This document shows, in pieces, positions 34,251 through 43,562 of a stretch of 64,000 bases of DNA. Positions within the stretch are counted from its first letter, which is position 1. Every line of letters starts with the position of its first letter. The translations under genes were made by a program, and so were the position numbers. The stretch comes from Vibrio sp. 10N.261.55.A7 (lineage in GTDB: Bacteria; Pseudomonadota; Gammaproteobacteria; Enterobacterales; Vibrionaceae). The stretch is from assembly GCF_002877365.1 (NCBI RefSeq), contig NZ_MCWZ01000101.1, positions 1 to 64,000 on the forward strand. The letters run 5' to 3'. The notes under the pieces are model-generated. The model did not search any database and was not told the origin of the DNA. It saw only the letters and a list, made by a program, of their open reading frames with translations.

Positions 34251-35591
34251 ATGAATGAAAGTAAAGCAGATGTACTCAACGAACAGCCTAGTGATGGCTT
34301 GTTAGAGCGCTTTTTTAAAATTAAAGCACACGGAAGCAGTGTAAAAAACGAGCTAATGGGCGGTGTCACCACTTTCGCGACCATGGCGTACATTATCTTC
34401 GTCAACCCACAGATTATGGCCGCTTCAGGCATGGATATGGGCGCTGTTTTTGTCGCCACCTGTATTGGTGCCGCCATAGGTTGTATTTTAATGGGACTGT
34501 TTGCTAACTGGCCCGTCGGGCTTGCTCCGGGCATGGGTCTCAACGCGTTTTTCTCATTCACCGTTGTCAGTGAAATGGGCTACAGCTGGGAAGTGGCACT
34601 GGGTGCGGTATTTATTTCTGGCGTGCTCTTCGTAGGGATGAGTTTTTATAAGGTTCGCGAGTGGATCATTGAAAGTATCCCCCACAGTTTGCGTTACGCG
34701 ATGACTGCTGGTGTGGGTCTGTTTCTGGGGCTTATTGGCCTGAAAACAGCGGGTATCGTTGTTGAAAACCCAGCAACATTAGTTTCATTGGGGGATTTCA
34801 CCAACCCTAACGCACTACTCGCGGCCGTGGCATTCTTAATCATTGCGGTCTTGAGTGAGCGCCGCGTATTTGGTGCTGTTCTTATCGGGATTTTAAGCGT
34901 CACACTGATTGGTATGGCTCTGGGTCTGGTTGAATACGGCGGCTTCTTCTCGGCTCCACCAAGCATTGCGCCCACCTTTATGGCCATGGACATCGCAGGT
35001 GCATTGAACATCTCAATGGTCAGTGTCATCTTGGCTTTCTTATTCGTGAATATGTTTGATACCGCAGGCACATTAATGGGTGTGGCAGATCGTGCAAACC
35101 TCATCAACAAAGAAACTGGCCGCATTGAAGGGCTAAGTAAAGCACTTAAAGCAGACAGTATCGCAAGTGTTGCCGGGGCGTGTGTGGGTTGTCCACCCGT
35201 GACCAGTTACGTTGAAAGTGCAGCAGGTGTAGCAGCAGGCGCTCGAACTGGCCTTTCTGCGATTGTCGTAGGCGCACTGTTTGTCGCGGCCATCTTCCTT
35301 TCTCCTTTGGCCGGTATGATCCCAGCATACGCAACATCTGGCGCGCTCATCTATGTCGCCTTTGTCATGATGAGCAGCATGCAGCACGTTGATTGGAAAG
35401 ATTTCACGAACGGTGCTCCAGCGGCCATGACCGCGCTAATGATGCCATTAACCTTCTCAATCGCTAACGGTATTGCGCTTGGCTTTATTACTTACACCGT
35501 TTTAAAAGTCGCGACAGGTAAAACGAAAGACGTCTCTATCTCGATGTATGTCCTGACCGCTATCTTCGTTGCTAAGCTCGTTTATATCTAA
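34251..35591 (+). CDS. NCS2 purine permease (AzgA/GhxP-like)
   Basis: 446 residues, about 12-14 transmembrane segments. Features of the AzgA-like branch: NELMGGVTTFATMAYIIFVN, NWPVGLAPGMGLNAFFSFTV, NMFDTAGTLMGVADRANLIN, and SYVESAAGVAAGARTGLSAI. Characterised members carry guanine, hypoxanthine or adenine in symport with protons. Location between uraH and a urate/xanthine-type permease fits guanine or hypoxanthine uptake. AAAAAGGACTTGCTGTA precedes the ATG. Confidence 0.92.
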   Translation: MNESKADVLNEQPSDGLLERFFKIKAHGSSVKNELMGGVTTFATMAYIIFVNPQIMAASGMDMGAVFVATCIGAAIGCILMGLFANWPVGLAPGMGLNAFFSFTVVSEMGYSWEVALGAVFISGVLFVGMSFYKVREWIIESIPHSLRYAMTAGVGLFLGLIGLKTAGIVVENPATLVSLGDFTNPNALLAAVAFLIIAVLSERRVFGAVLIGILSVTLIGMALGLVEYGGFFSAPPSIAPTFMAMDIAGALNISMVSVILAFLFVNMFDTAGTLMGVADRANLINKETGRIEGLSKALKADSIASVAGACVGCPPVTSYVESAAGVAAGARTGLSAIVVGALFVAAIFLSPLAGMIPAYATSGALIYVAFVMMSSMQHVDWKDFTNGAPAAMTALMMPLTFSIANGIALGFITYTVLKVATGKTKDVSISMYVLTAIFVAKLVYI

Positions 35592-35607
35592 ACACAGGCT
35601 TAACTCG

Positions 35608-35656
35608 TCTCATTTAAGCCAGCTTTTCTCACCCCATAAGAGAGCTGGCTTTTAAC
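35608..35656 (+). terminator. terminator hairpin after the NCS2 permease
   Basis: AAGCCAGCT near 35616 pairs with AGCTGGCTT near 35645, with inner TCTC/GAGA pairing, and TTTT follows. Confidence 0.65.
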
Positions 35657-35897
35657 TACCTACGTATTTTGCTGCCTTTCAATAGGCAAACCAACCGATA
35701 CAGCACAGCTGTTACAACACAACTGTCACTACACAACGGAATCACGCTCAACGCTGAAGAATGTCCTTCATCGGCTTTGTGCGCCCAAAATTCAGCTCAA
35801 CCACGTTTGATGCTGATATAGCTGACCCTACGCAGTTTGTAGAAGTCATTGTTTTTAAACAACTAAGAGTCTTCATTACACTCTTGAGGAACAGAAC
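35657..35897. other. intergenic, probable promoter of second permease
   Basis: About 240 bp with no gene. No purine-riboswitch-like core was found. GAGGAACAGAAC at its end is the ribosome-binding site of the next gene. Confidence 0.35.
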
Positions 35898-37325
35898 ATG
35901 AAACTTCTCTACACCTTAAACCAGCGCCCTCCAAAAGGCGTGACCCTACTTCTCGCGATTCAACATATGCTCGCCTCTATTGGTGGCATTGTTGCCGTAC
36001 CACTCATTGTTGGCTCATCCATCGGGCTACCCAGTGCAGACATAGTGTCACTGATAAACGCCGCCTTATTAGCATCAGGCATCGTGACCATTGCTCAGTG
36101 TATTGGGATAGGGCCATTTGGTATCCGCCTTCCCGTTGTTATGGGCTCCAGTTTCGCCTTCTTGGGTGTGGCGATCGCCATCGGAAAAGAAGGTGGAGTC
36201 GCCAGTATTATGGGGGCCGCCCTCGTGGGTTCTTTTGTCGTGATCATTGCCAGCTTCTACATGGATAAAGTTCGACAACTTTTTCCAACCGTCGTAAGTG
36301 GCGTAGTTGTCACCTTGATTGGCTTAACCATTTTGCCCGTAGCGATGAATTGGGTCGGTGACTCTCCTACCGTGAGCGAAGAGTTTGCCACCTTGCCTAA
36401 ACTGTTTTTGGCCATCGTATCGCTAGGTATCGTGGTCGCCGTTTCCGTCTACTGTAAAGGTGCGGTCGCAGCGTCTGCCATTGTCATCGGTTTGGCTGGC
36501 GGATACATCGTCGCGCTGTCTTTGGGTATGGTCAATTTAGAGCAACTGAGTACAGCGGCTTGGGTCAGTGGTCCAGAACCGTTTAAATTTGGCCTAACCT
36601 TTTCACTGAGTGCGATCGTCAGCATGAGCTTGGTCTACATCGTTGTTATTGCTGAGGCCACAGGCGACTTTATGGCGCTTGGGAACAACTGCCACGCCAA
36701 AGTCAGTGGTAAAGATCTGCAACGAGGCCTGCTTGCTGATGGCGTAGGCAGCACACTTTCTTCTGTCTTAACCGCAATGCCACTGGCCTCATTTAGCCAA
36801 AACGTGGGCATTGTAGGCATTACAGGTGTTGCAAGCCGATACGTGGTCGCAACAACGGGTGGATTGCTCATTCTAGGTGGTTTATTTCCAAAACTGGCTG
36901 CGTTTGCCGTTACGATTCCAAAACCAGTATTAGGGGGTGTGGGTTTTGTCATGTTCGGCATGATTGCGTACGCCGGCATAAGAATGCTGATAAAGGCCGC
37001 CGATACCAAGCGTAATGCACTGGTCATCTGCTTAGGTTTAGCATCTGGGCTGGCGGTTACCTTTGAACCAAGGTTGCTGCAACACTTGCCTCACGATCTG
37101 TCCAATTTCCTTCATTCTGGTATCACCACTGGCACGATTGTGACGGTATTGCTGAATGTTTTACTTCCAAAATCGAGCGTGAAAGAGCAGCAAGAAGCGC
37201 TTGCAGAAAGCCAACAGCAGGTTGAGGAAGAGATGGCGGAGCAAACCGAACTTCACGTTGCCCAACAACAAGATGTTGAATCAGGCGCATCAACTTCATT
37301 GGCGTCATCTAAGAACTCGGGTTAA
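35898..37325 (+). CDS. NCS2 urate/xanthine-type permease
   Basis: 475 residues of the NCS2 NAT branch: HMLASIGGIVAVPLIVGSSI, IGPFGIRLPVVMGSSFAFLG, the conserved acidic segment VVIAEATGDFMALGNNCHAK, FSQNVGIVGITGVASRYVVA, and IPKPVLGGVGFVMFGMIAYA. It resembles XanQ/UacT and probably imports xanthine or urate with protons. The C-terminal ~50 residues are a hydrophilic Gln/Glu-rich tail, longer than usual. Adjacent 8-oxoguanine deaminase and ureide genes support a purine substrate. Confidence 0.92.
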   Translation: MKLLYTLNQRPPKGVTLLLAIQHMLASIGGIVAVPLIVGSSIGLPSADIVSLINAALLASGIVTIAQCIGIGPFGIRLPVVMGSSFAFLGVAIAIGKEGGVASIMGAALVGSFVVIIASFYMDKVRQLFPTVVSGVVVTLIGLTILPVAMNWVGDSPTVSEEFATLPKLFLAIVSLGIVVAVSVYCKGAVAASAIVIGLAGGYIVALSLGMVNLEQLSTAAWVSGPEPFKFGLTFSLSAIVSMSLVYIVVIAEATGDFMALGNNCHAKVSGKDLQRGLLADGVGSTLSSVLTAMPLASFSQNVGIVGITGVASRYVVATTGGLLILGGLFPKLAAFAVTIPKPVLGGVGFVMFGMIAYAGIRMLIKAADTKRNALVICLGLASGLAVTFEPRLLQHLPHDLSNFLHSGITTGTIVTVLLNVLLPKSSVKEQQEALAESQQQVEEEMAEQTELHVAQQQDVESGASTSLASSKNSG

Positions 37326-37561
37326 CAGATAAAAGCATAATAGAAACAAAACATGATTTGAGATGAAACTCGCTTAAAAGTAAGTCTAAGCTAAAAGCAT
37401 GGTTAACTTATAACCAGTAAACGAAAGCCAAGCAACAAAAACCGCAGCGTAACACTGCACCACAGCGCATGTTTATCTATGATAAAACACTGCATCACAC
37501 TTAAATAACACTGAAAGACCCTCTTCCCTGAAAAGGCTGAGATGGCTAAGGACAACCATGA

Positions 37562-38923
37562 ATGGAAACAATCTGGATTAAGAATCCACTGGCAATTTAC
37601 ACGGGTTCGAATCAAAACGCGGAAGGCGGCCTAGTAGTACGAGATGGTATCATCATTGAACTGCTCGCACGTCATCAAGAACCGAGTTCGATTATTGACT
37701 ACACCGTCGACGCATCACAGCATGTCGTCACTCCCGGGTTAGTAAACACACACCATCACTTCTATCAAACTCTAACCAGGGCTTACCCAGATGCGCTCAA
37801 TAAAGAGTTGTTTCCCTGGCTACAATCTTTGTATCCGGTATGGGCAAACCTCGACACTGAAATGATGAGCGTTGCAACGGAACTGGCGTTCGTAGAATTA
37901 ATGATGTCGGGTTGTACCACGGCTTCAGACCATCATTATCTGTTCCCTGACGGCTTAGAAAATGCAATCGACTTGCAAGTAGAATGCGCACAAACACTAG
38001 GCGTGCGTGCCATACTCACTCGCGGATCAATGAGCCTAGGAGAAGATGACGGTGGGCTGCCTCCCCGTCATACCATTCAAACCGAACAAGCGATTGTGGA
38101 TGATAGCCAGCGACTCATTCGTGACCATCACCAAAGTCATGAAGGGGCAATGACGCAAATCGCGCTTGCGCCGTGCTCCCCTTTTTCAGTGACGACTGAT
38201 CTTATGAAAGAGACAGCACGAATCGCTAAGCAAGAGAACGTCATGACTCACACTCACCTATGTGAAACCATTGATGAAGAAGACTTTTGTTTGGAAAAAT
38301 TTGGCTTACGCCCGGTCGATTACCTTGAAGATGTGGGCTGGCTGAATGAACGAACCTGGCTTGCTCATGGAATTCATTTCAATCTTGAAGAGATTCAGCG
38401 CTTGGGCCGAGCCAAAATAGGCATTAGCCACTGCCCTACCTCTAATATGATGCTCGCCTCAGGTATCTGCAAAAACAATCAGCTGGAAGGCGCTGGCGTT
38501 AATGTGGGTATTGGTGTTGATGGTTCAGCCTCGAACGATGGCTCGAACATGATTGGTGAAGTGCGCATGGCCATGTACTTGCAACGGCTCCAATACGGCT
38601 CTAGTAATGTCTCACATTTTGATGCGCTTCGCTGGGCGACCAAAGGCTCAGCGCGTTCGATGGGGCGACAGGATATTGGTGAGCTGAGTGTGGGTAAGCA
38701 AGCGGATATCTCAATGTTCAAGCTTGATGACATTCGATTTTCAGGCAGTCACGATCCACTAGCGGCCTTACTATTGTGTGGGGCTCAACAGGCCGATCGC
38801 GTGATGATAGCAGGGAAATGGCGAGTTCATGATGGCCAAGTGATTGGGGTTGACCTTGAAGGCTTGATTCACCGACACCGTGCTGCGGCGATGAGATTGG
38901 CCAAGTTGTCGAGCGGTGCCTAG
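37562..38923 (+). CDS. 8-oxoguanine deaminase
   Basis: 453-residue amidohydrolase of the AtzB/TrzA/8-oxoguanine-deaminase group. Metal ligands are visible in TPGLVNTHHHFYQTLTRAYP, THLCETIDEEDFCLEKFG, LAHGIHFN and GVDGSASNDGSNM. The combination NTHHHFYQTLTRA and the purine context indicate 8-oxoguanine deaminase, which gives urate and so enters the PuuD pathway directly. Other purine or triazine deaminases of the group are possible. AAGGA precedes the ATG. Confidence 0.85.
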   Translation: METIWIKNPLAIYTGSNQNAEGGLVVRDGIIIELLARHQEPSSIIDYTVDASQHVVTPGLVNTHHHFYQTLTRAYPDALNKELFPWLQSLYPVWANLDTEMMSVATELAFVELMMSGCTTASDHHYLFPDGLENAIDLQVECAQTLGVRAILTRGSMSLGEDDGGLPPRHTIQTEQAIVDDSQRLIRDHHQSHEGAMTQIALAPCSPFSVTTDLMKETARIAKQENVMTHTHLCETIDEEDFCLEKFGLRPVDYLEDVGWLNERTWLAHGIHFNLEEIQRLGRAKIGISHCPTSNMMLASGICKNNQLEGAGVNVGIGVDGSASNDGSNMIGEVRMAMYLQRLQYGSSNVSHFDALRWATKGSARSMGRQDIGELSVGKQADISMFKLDDIRFSGSHDPLAALLLCGAQQADRVMIAGKWRVHDGQVIGVDLEGLIHRHRAAAMRLAKLSSGA

Positions 38924-39020
38924 TGTCAACCACAAAGAAAACCGATAGAAACGCAATTAGTATCTCGTCATCCGATATTGTCGAATTAGAAGTGCATAGA
39001 TTAGAAAATCGGTAAAACTA

Positions 39021-39057
39021 AAAAGGGGAGCCATTCACGCGAATGGCTCCCCTTTTT
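39021..39057. terminator. strong bidirectional terminator
   Basis: AAAAGGGGAGCCATTC, loop ACGC, GAATGGCTCCCCTTTTT: a 16-bp perfect stem, about 100 bp after the deaminase stop and also facing the convergent YdcH-like gene. Confidence 0.9.
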
Positions 39058-39206
39058 ATCGATCTTCTTTGGTCAGTCAATCTTCAAAAATTCCATCATG
39101 GATTCAAAGCTATCAAGGCAGGGCAAATGCCTTTTGCTTAACGTTGCCCACGATTCATCCACCCACACTCATTTCTTGCCTACGGGTGATCACTCAAAGC
39201 GATCAC

Positions 39207-39464
39207 TTAATTACTGGCTTCTTCATGGTGCTTGGTGAGTTGACGATAAAGCGTATCTTTAAGTTCTAAACGCTGCTGTTTTAAGTCGTGCATATTGGTG
39301 TCATCGATTGGGCTGCCAGAGACTTCCAGTTCTCGAATATCATAATCAAGTTCATGGTATCGCTGCATATCGGCTTTGAACGCGGGGTCGTCGTGGTTAA
39401 GCTGAACAATGTCGAGTTTTAGTTCCGGGAAATCGAGAATAAAGGCGTGATTTTCATTAAGCAT
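39207..39464 (-). CDS. YdcH-like (DUF465) small protein
   Basis: 85 residues from ATG39464 with AGGAAG directly upstream; a GTG two codons earlier is less likely. The sequence is a helical hairpin with NENHAFILDFPELKLDIVQL, DPAFKADMQRYHELDYDIRE, and LKQQRLELKDTLYRQLTKH, matching the DUF465/YdcH family. Function unknown. Confidence 0.85.
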   Translation of the reverse strand: MLNENHAFILDFPELKLDIVQLNHDDPAFKADMQRYHELDYDIRELEVSGSPIDDTNMHDLKQQRLELKDTLYRQLTKHHEEASN

Positions 39465-39589
39465 GGGCACTTCCTATTCAGTCTATGTCATGACTAATAT
39501 AGGAATAATTCAAAGAGATAACTGTGACAGAAAACTCAGAGCAGTAAAATCAGCCACCGCCATCATTCGCACTTTTTAGGGTTCGATAA

Positions 39590-40168
39590 CTAGCCTCGAA
39601 TGTAGCCAAGCAATTGCTTACTTAAACGAGACAGCACCCCTTTTTCAGGGTTCGTGTAAGAAAAGGTGCGTAGGCCATAGATCCCCATTACCAAAAACTG
39701 GGACAACTCTTCACAATCACGATCGGCGGCAATTTCTTTGTTGAGTTGTGCTTCACTTAACTTGTCCATGAAACCGCGCTGCCAATCGTTCAGCATGGTG
39801 CTGATAATGTTCTCTACTTCTTCATCCTGATCGGCCAGTTCGCTGAGGGCTTTCTGTAGCAGACACTGTTTTATTTGTGCGCTTTCACACTCTTCAACCA
39901 CGCCTTGCAGATAGAGTTCTAATCCATCCATCACTGTGCTTTGACTATCAAAAAGCGTAACAAATTCATCGTTTCGTTCAGAACGGTAATGCTCAAGTGC
40001 CGCCACAAGTAAGCCGCGCTTGTTTTCAAAAGCACAATAAATCGACCCAGGATGAAGCCCTGTCGCTGCCTTTAAATCTTGCATACTTGTTTTGCTGTAG
40101 CCCTTGCTAATAAAGGCATCCATAGCTGAGCGTAACACCTTCTCGCGATCAAACTCCGCACTGCGCAT
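39590..40168 (-). CDS. TetR-family repressor, NemR/AcuR-like
   Basis: 192 residues. The helix-turn-helix is YSKTSMQDLKAATGLHPGSI followed by YCAFENKRGLL. Cys102 in KQCLLQKA sits where NemR-type sensors have their reactive cysteine in a GCLL motif, suggesting electrophile or hypochlorite sensing (inference). Divergent from the NemA-like reductase; three tandem palindromes in the shared promoter are presumed operators for this protein. Confidence 0.9.
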   Translation of the reverse strand: MRSAEFDREKVLRSAMDAFISKGYSKTSMQDLKAATGLHPGSIYCAFENKRGLLVAALEHYRSERNDEFVTLFDSQSTVMDGLELYLQGVVEECESAQIKQCLLQKALSELADQDEEVENIISTMLNDWQRGFMDKLSEAQLNKEIAADRDCEELSQFLVMGIYGLRTFSYTNPEKGVLSRLSKQLLGYIRG

Positions 40169-40208
40169 TGTGATTCTCTCTTTTGATAATACCCGTTTAC
40201 CATACCCT

Positions 40209-40305
40209 ATTTTGAATGATTGTTCAAAATAGTACTTGAATGATCATTCAAGTTAGTCTAATTTGAATGGGCATTCAAGTTAGTCTAATTTGAATGGGCA
40301 TTCAA
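40209..40305. promoter_or_regulatory. four palindromic operators, three in a 27-bp tandem array
   Basis: The core TTGAATGnnCATTCAA occurs at 40236-40251 (centre AT, part of an 18-bp perfect palindrome), 40263-40278 and 40290-40305 (both centre GG), at an exact 27-bp period with identical spacers. A diverged relative with arms ATTTTGAA/TTCAAAAT lies at 40209-40230. All are between the divergent TetR and NemA-like genes. Confidence 0.85.
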
Positions 40306-40335
40306 GAAACATTCAATGGATAACGGAAGGTCACC

Positions 40336-41376
40336 ATGCAAAATCTATTTCAACCGCTTGAGCTCAACAATACGATCACACTACAAAACAAAATCTTAAT
40401 GGCACCACTGACTCGCTGCATGGCAGACGATGAATTAGTACCGACTCAAGCGATGGTAGACTACTACGCTAAGCGCGCCGGCACTGGGTTGATCATTTCA
40501 GAAGCCACCATCATTCGACCTGATGGACAAGGCTACCCAAACACTCCGGGCCTATATTCAGAAAAACAAATTGATGGCTGGCGAAAAGTAACCGATGCCG
40601 TTCACCAAAATGGCGGAAAGATTTTTGCTCAGCTTTGGCATACTGGCCGAGTCGCACACCCTCACTTCTTCGACGGTGAATTCGTGCTCGCACCATCAGC
40701 GATCGCAGTCGATGGCTCGGTACCACGAATGCGTGAGTTAACCTACACCGTGCCAAAACCAGCCACTAAAGAAGAATTAGACCAACTCGTTGCAGACTTC
40801 AGCCAAGCAGCGGCTAATGCGATAGACGCAGGCTTTGATGGCGTTGAAATTCATGGTGCCAACGGTTATTTACTTGACCAGTTCTTACACTACAGCAGCA
40901 ACACCCGAGATGATGAGTTTGGTGGCAATGCAGAGAACATGGCTCGATTCCCACTAGCAGTGACTGACGCAGTCTCTGAAAGAATTGGTGCAGACCGTAC
41001 GGCTCTGCGCGTTTCACCGGGCGCATACTTCAACATTGACGCAGATAAAAGAGACCGCACTGTATTTGATTACTTCCTGAAAGAACTCGACGCTCGCAAC
41101 CTTGCCTACTTACACGTTGGTATTTTTGATGACGCCATGGTGTTCGATTACCTAGAAGGCAGTGCTTCTGAGTACATTCGAGCGAACTACTCAAAAACCT
41201 TGGTTGGTGTCGGCAGCTTAACGGCAGAAGCCGGTAGCAAAGCCATTGAAGAGAACAAATTTGATCTTCTTGCGATTGGTCGCCCGCTTATCGCTAATCC
41301 AGATTACGTTGCCAAGGTCAAATCAGGCCAAGCGCTTGTTGAGTACTCTGATGAGATGCTGATGTCCTTGGTTTAA
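40336..41376 (+). CDS. nemA: NemA-like Old Yellow Enzyme (alkene reductase)
   Basis: 346-residue FMN barrel. Signatures are KILMAPLTRCMADDELVPTQ, AQLWHTGRVAHPHFFDG, and the active site VEIHGANGYLLDQFLHYSSN (His175, Asn178, Tyr180). The end ALLAIGRPLIANPDYVAKV-like segment binds FMN phosphate. It reduces electrophilic alkenes such as N-ethylmaleimide or quinone-like compounds with NADPH. Control by the divergent TetR repressor is strongly suggested by the operator array. Confidence 0.93.
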   Translation: MQNLFQPLELNNTITLQNKILMAPLTRCMADDELVPTQAMVDYYAKRAGTGLIISEATIIRPDGQGYPNTPGLYSEKQIDGWRKVTDAVHQNGGKIFAQLWHTGRVAHPHFFDGEFVLAPSAIAVDGSVPRMRELTYTVPKPATKEELDQLVADFSQAAANAIDAGFDGVEIHGANGYLLDQFLHYSSNTRDDEFGGNAENMARFPLAVTDAVSERIGADRTALRVSPGAYFNIDADKRDRTVFDYFLKELDARNLAYLHVGIFDDAMVFDYLEGSASEYIRANYSKTLVGVGSLTAEAGSKAIEENKFDLLAIGRPLIANPDYVAKVKSGQALVEYSDEMLMSLV

Positions 41377-41486
41377 TTCTAGAGTTTAGATTTTAAAAGC
41401 GTTCCATTTTCATGGATGACAACTCCATGCTTTAGCCTACATAGGCGTTGCCCATTAGATACACACTAAATTTCCTTCGATCTTTG

Positions 41487-41511
41487 CCGCCATTTATTGG
41501 CGGTTTTTTTT
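41487..41511. terminator. rho-independent terminator
   Basis: CCGCC, loop ATTTATT, GGCGG, then eight T. Located after the NemA-like gene. Confidence 0.85.
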
Positions 41512-41536
41512 GCTTTCGAGAGCCTTCCTGACTGTC

Positions 41537-42355
41537 TCATTCGCTAACTTCTGAAATATACGCCATCAAAACCGATTTGAGCTGCTCTAACTGTTGCAAA
41601 AACTGAGGCCACTGTTCATTGACTGTGGTCAACTGTTTCGCTTTCACCAACCGCTCCATATCACTGGCCTGTTTCATCAACGCCATCGCACTTATATTGC
41701 CTGCCACACCTTTGAGTGAGTGAAACTCCATTCTTACCGTTTCTAACTCGTTTGAGTTCAGTGTTTTTTCTAGATTGCCAATTTGCGCTGGTAATGAGTC
41801 TAGGAACGTTTTTAAGATCAGCACCATATATTCATCACTGTGATTGAGGCGGCGCAATGCTGATTCCCTGTCCCAAGTAAGTGGGCTATGAACCGAATCC
41901 GTGGGAACACTAGCGGGGATTGACACACGCTTTTCACACGCGACGTTCACTTCGGCATTGACTAAGTATCTTTCTAATTTCAATCGAAGTTTTTGCGTAC
42001 TGATGGGTTTGGATAAATGGTCATTCATGCCTGCTGTAAAACAAATTTTCTCATCCCCTAATGTGCCACTCGCGGTCATGGCAATAATAGGAATCTGCTT
42101 ATAGTCATCGCCCGCTTTACCCTGCCGAATGCTTTTGGTCGCCTCGTAACCGTTCATGACGGGCATTTCACAGTCCATTAAAACCAATTCAATGGGCGCT
42201 TCATTTGTGGTGTCCAACAAAAACTCGATGGCGTCTGCCCCATGTTGAGCGATGACTACCTTAAAGCCTAAATCTTCCAATAACGCCTGTGCAAACCTTT
42301 GGTTCACCTTGCTATCTTCAACGAGCAGAAGTCGTGTGTCTTTAGGGCAATCCAT
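41537..42355 (-). CDS. response regulator receiver fused to HPt domain
   Basis: 272 residues. The receiver domain (about 8-130) has LLVEDSKVNQRFAQALLEDL, the phosphoacceptor Asp in LVLMDCEMPVMNGYEA, IIAMTASGTLG, and the Lys of HLSKPIST. The HPt domain (about 165-265) has the phospho-His in EFHSLKGVAGNIS. There is no kinase or DNA-binding output and no sensor gene nearby. It looks like the detached C-terminal half of a hybrid kinase and probably works as a phosphorelay intermediate. Confidence 0.9.
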   Translation of the reverse strand: MDCPKDTRLLLVEDSKVNQRFAQALLEDLGFKVVIAQHGADAIEFLLDTTNEAPIELVLMDCEMPVMNGYEATKSIRQGKAGDDYKQIPIIAMTASGTLGDEKICFTAGMNDHLSKPISTQKLRLKLERYLVNAEVNVACEKRVSIPASVPTDSVHSPLTWDRESALRRLNHSDEYMVLILKTFLDSLPAQIGNLEKTLNSNELETVRMEFHSLKGVAGNISAMALMKQASDMERLVKAKQLTTVNEQWPQFLQQLEQLKSVLMAYISEVSE

Positions 42356-42473
42356 GTTAACTCTCTATCACTGTATCTTTGTCATGACCTTAATAGTGAT
42401 AAGTCTAGACAAAGATTTAGCCAACGGCGGGTTGGCTAAAAGAAATGTCAGCATGTAGAGGTTTTTTCTATCG

Positions 42474-43562
42474 CTATCGGCCTTTTTTTCGGCTTCTCGA
42501 CTCAGTTTGAATCGTGCTGATCATTTTACCGAACGCTTTGTCTTTGGCGCGTTTTTCAGCAAGCGTTGCGCTGTTAAATGCTTGCTCTCTCATTAGCTTT
42601 TGATAACTGGTAAAGCGCCTCTCTTCCAGTGAACCATCATCGAGTGCTGCCTGAATGGCGCAACCTGGCTCTGCACCATGGCTACAGTCACTGAAGCGAC
42701 ACTGCTCAGCAAGTTGGGTGATTTCCCCAAAGGTATCGCTCACGCCCTGTTCACAATCACTGAGTTGCAGTTCACGCATCCCAGGGGTATCCATCAATAA
42801 TCCGCCTTGTGGCATCCATTTAATGGCGCGATAAGTCGTGGTGTGTCGGCCTTTGCTATCATCTTCTCGAATGGCGCCGGTCTCCATCACTTGCTCACCC
42901 ATTAGCCCGTTGACCAGTGTTGATTTTCCAACGCCAGAGGATCCAAGAAAGGCAATCGTTTTTCCTGTTTTGCAGTAATGACCAAGCTCAGCGAGATGAC
43001 TCGCATCCAAAGTATTGACTGCGTGTACCATCAAGAAGGGATCGAGTGATTGAACTTGCTGGCGTTTCTCTTCAACCTCTGGGCACAAATCGGCCTTAGT
43101 GAGGATGATCACCGGCTCCACATCGGCTTCTTTGGCAATGGCCAGAAAGCGTTCGATTCGGCTGAGGTTAAAATCGTCATTAAGCGAACACACGATGAAA
43201 ACACTATCGATATTCGCAGCAATAAGCTGAGTGTCGACCTTTGAACCCGGTGCTTTACGCTGAAACAGCGATTGCCGTTCAAGTAACTTATGCAAGCGGT
43301 GTTCGTTATCAAACAATACCCAGTCACCGACGCATGCTCGATCATGGTTGGGGGTGAACGTCAGTTTCACTAGCCCTTGTTCGCTCATGACCACAAGCTG
43401 ACTTCGATGTTGCTCTAACACTCGACCCACTTGATAAGCGTCCAAGTCATCAAGACTCAGTTGCTGCTGGAAATAAGGTCTCCAACCAAGTTGCACTAGC
43501 GAGGGTGTTTGCATTTTATTCTCGTCATGGGTTTCATTCATTGGGTTCACGGGTTTCACCAT
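42474..43562 (-). CDS. rsgA: RsgA-type ribosome small subunit-dependent GTPase
   Basis: 362 residues. OB-fold N-terminus, then circularly permuted GTPase: ILTKADLC (G4) precedes GSSGVGKSTLVNGL (G1), RHTTTYRA (G2) and DTPGMREL (G3). The C-terminal zinc knuckle is CRFSDCSHGAEPGCAIQ. It acts in 30S subunit maturation. Start uncertain: Met8 or Met17 are alternatives with similar weak ribosome sites. It may be a paralogue of the housekeeping copy, which I cannot check here. Confidence 0.92.
   Translation of the reverse strand: MVKPVNPMNETHDENKMQTPSLVQLGWRPYFQQQLSLDDLDAYQVGRVLEQHRSQLVVMSEQGLVKLTFTPNHDRACVGDWVLFDNEHRLHKLLERQSLFQRKAPGSKVDTQLIAANIDSVFIVCSLNDDFNLSRIERFLAIAKEADVEPVIILTKADLCPEVEEKRQQVQSLDPFLMVHAVNTLDASHLAELGHYCKTGKTIAFLGSSGVGKSTLVNGLMGEQVMETGAIREDDSKGRHTTTYRAIKWMPQGGLLMDTPGMRELQLSDCEQGVSDTFGEITQLAEQCRFSDCSHGAEPGCAIQAALDDGSLEERRFTSYQKLMREQAFNSATLAEKRAKDKAFGKMISTIQTESRSRKKGR

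Noticed and set aside
34046-35897. Purine riboswitch upstream of either NCS2 permease
   Set aside because: I looked for the conserved purine-aptamer loops and found only ordinary hairpins.
40236-40305. Short CRISPR-like array
   Set aside because: The 27-bp units are contiguous repeats including their spacer, and each carries the same palindrome in a TetR promoter. There are no unique spacers or cas genes.
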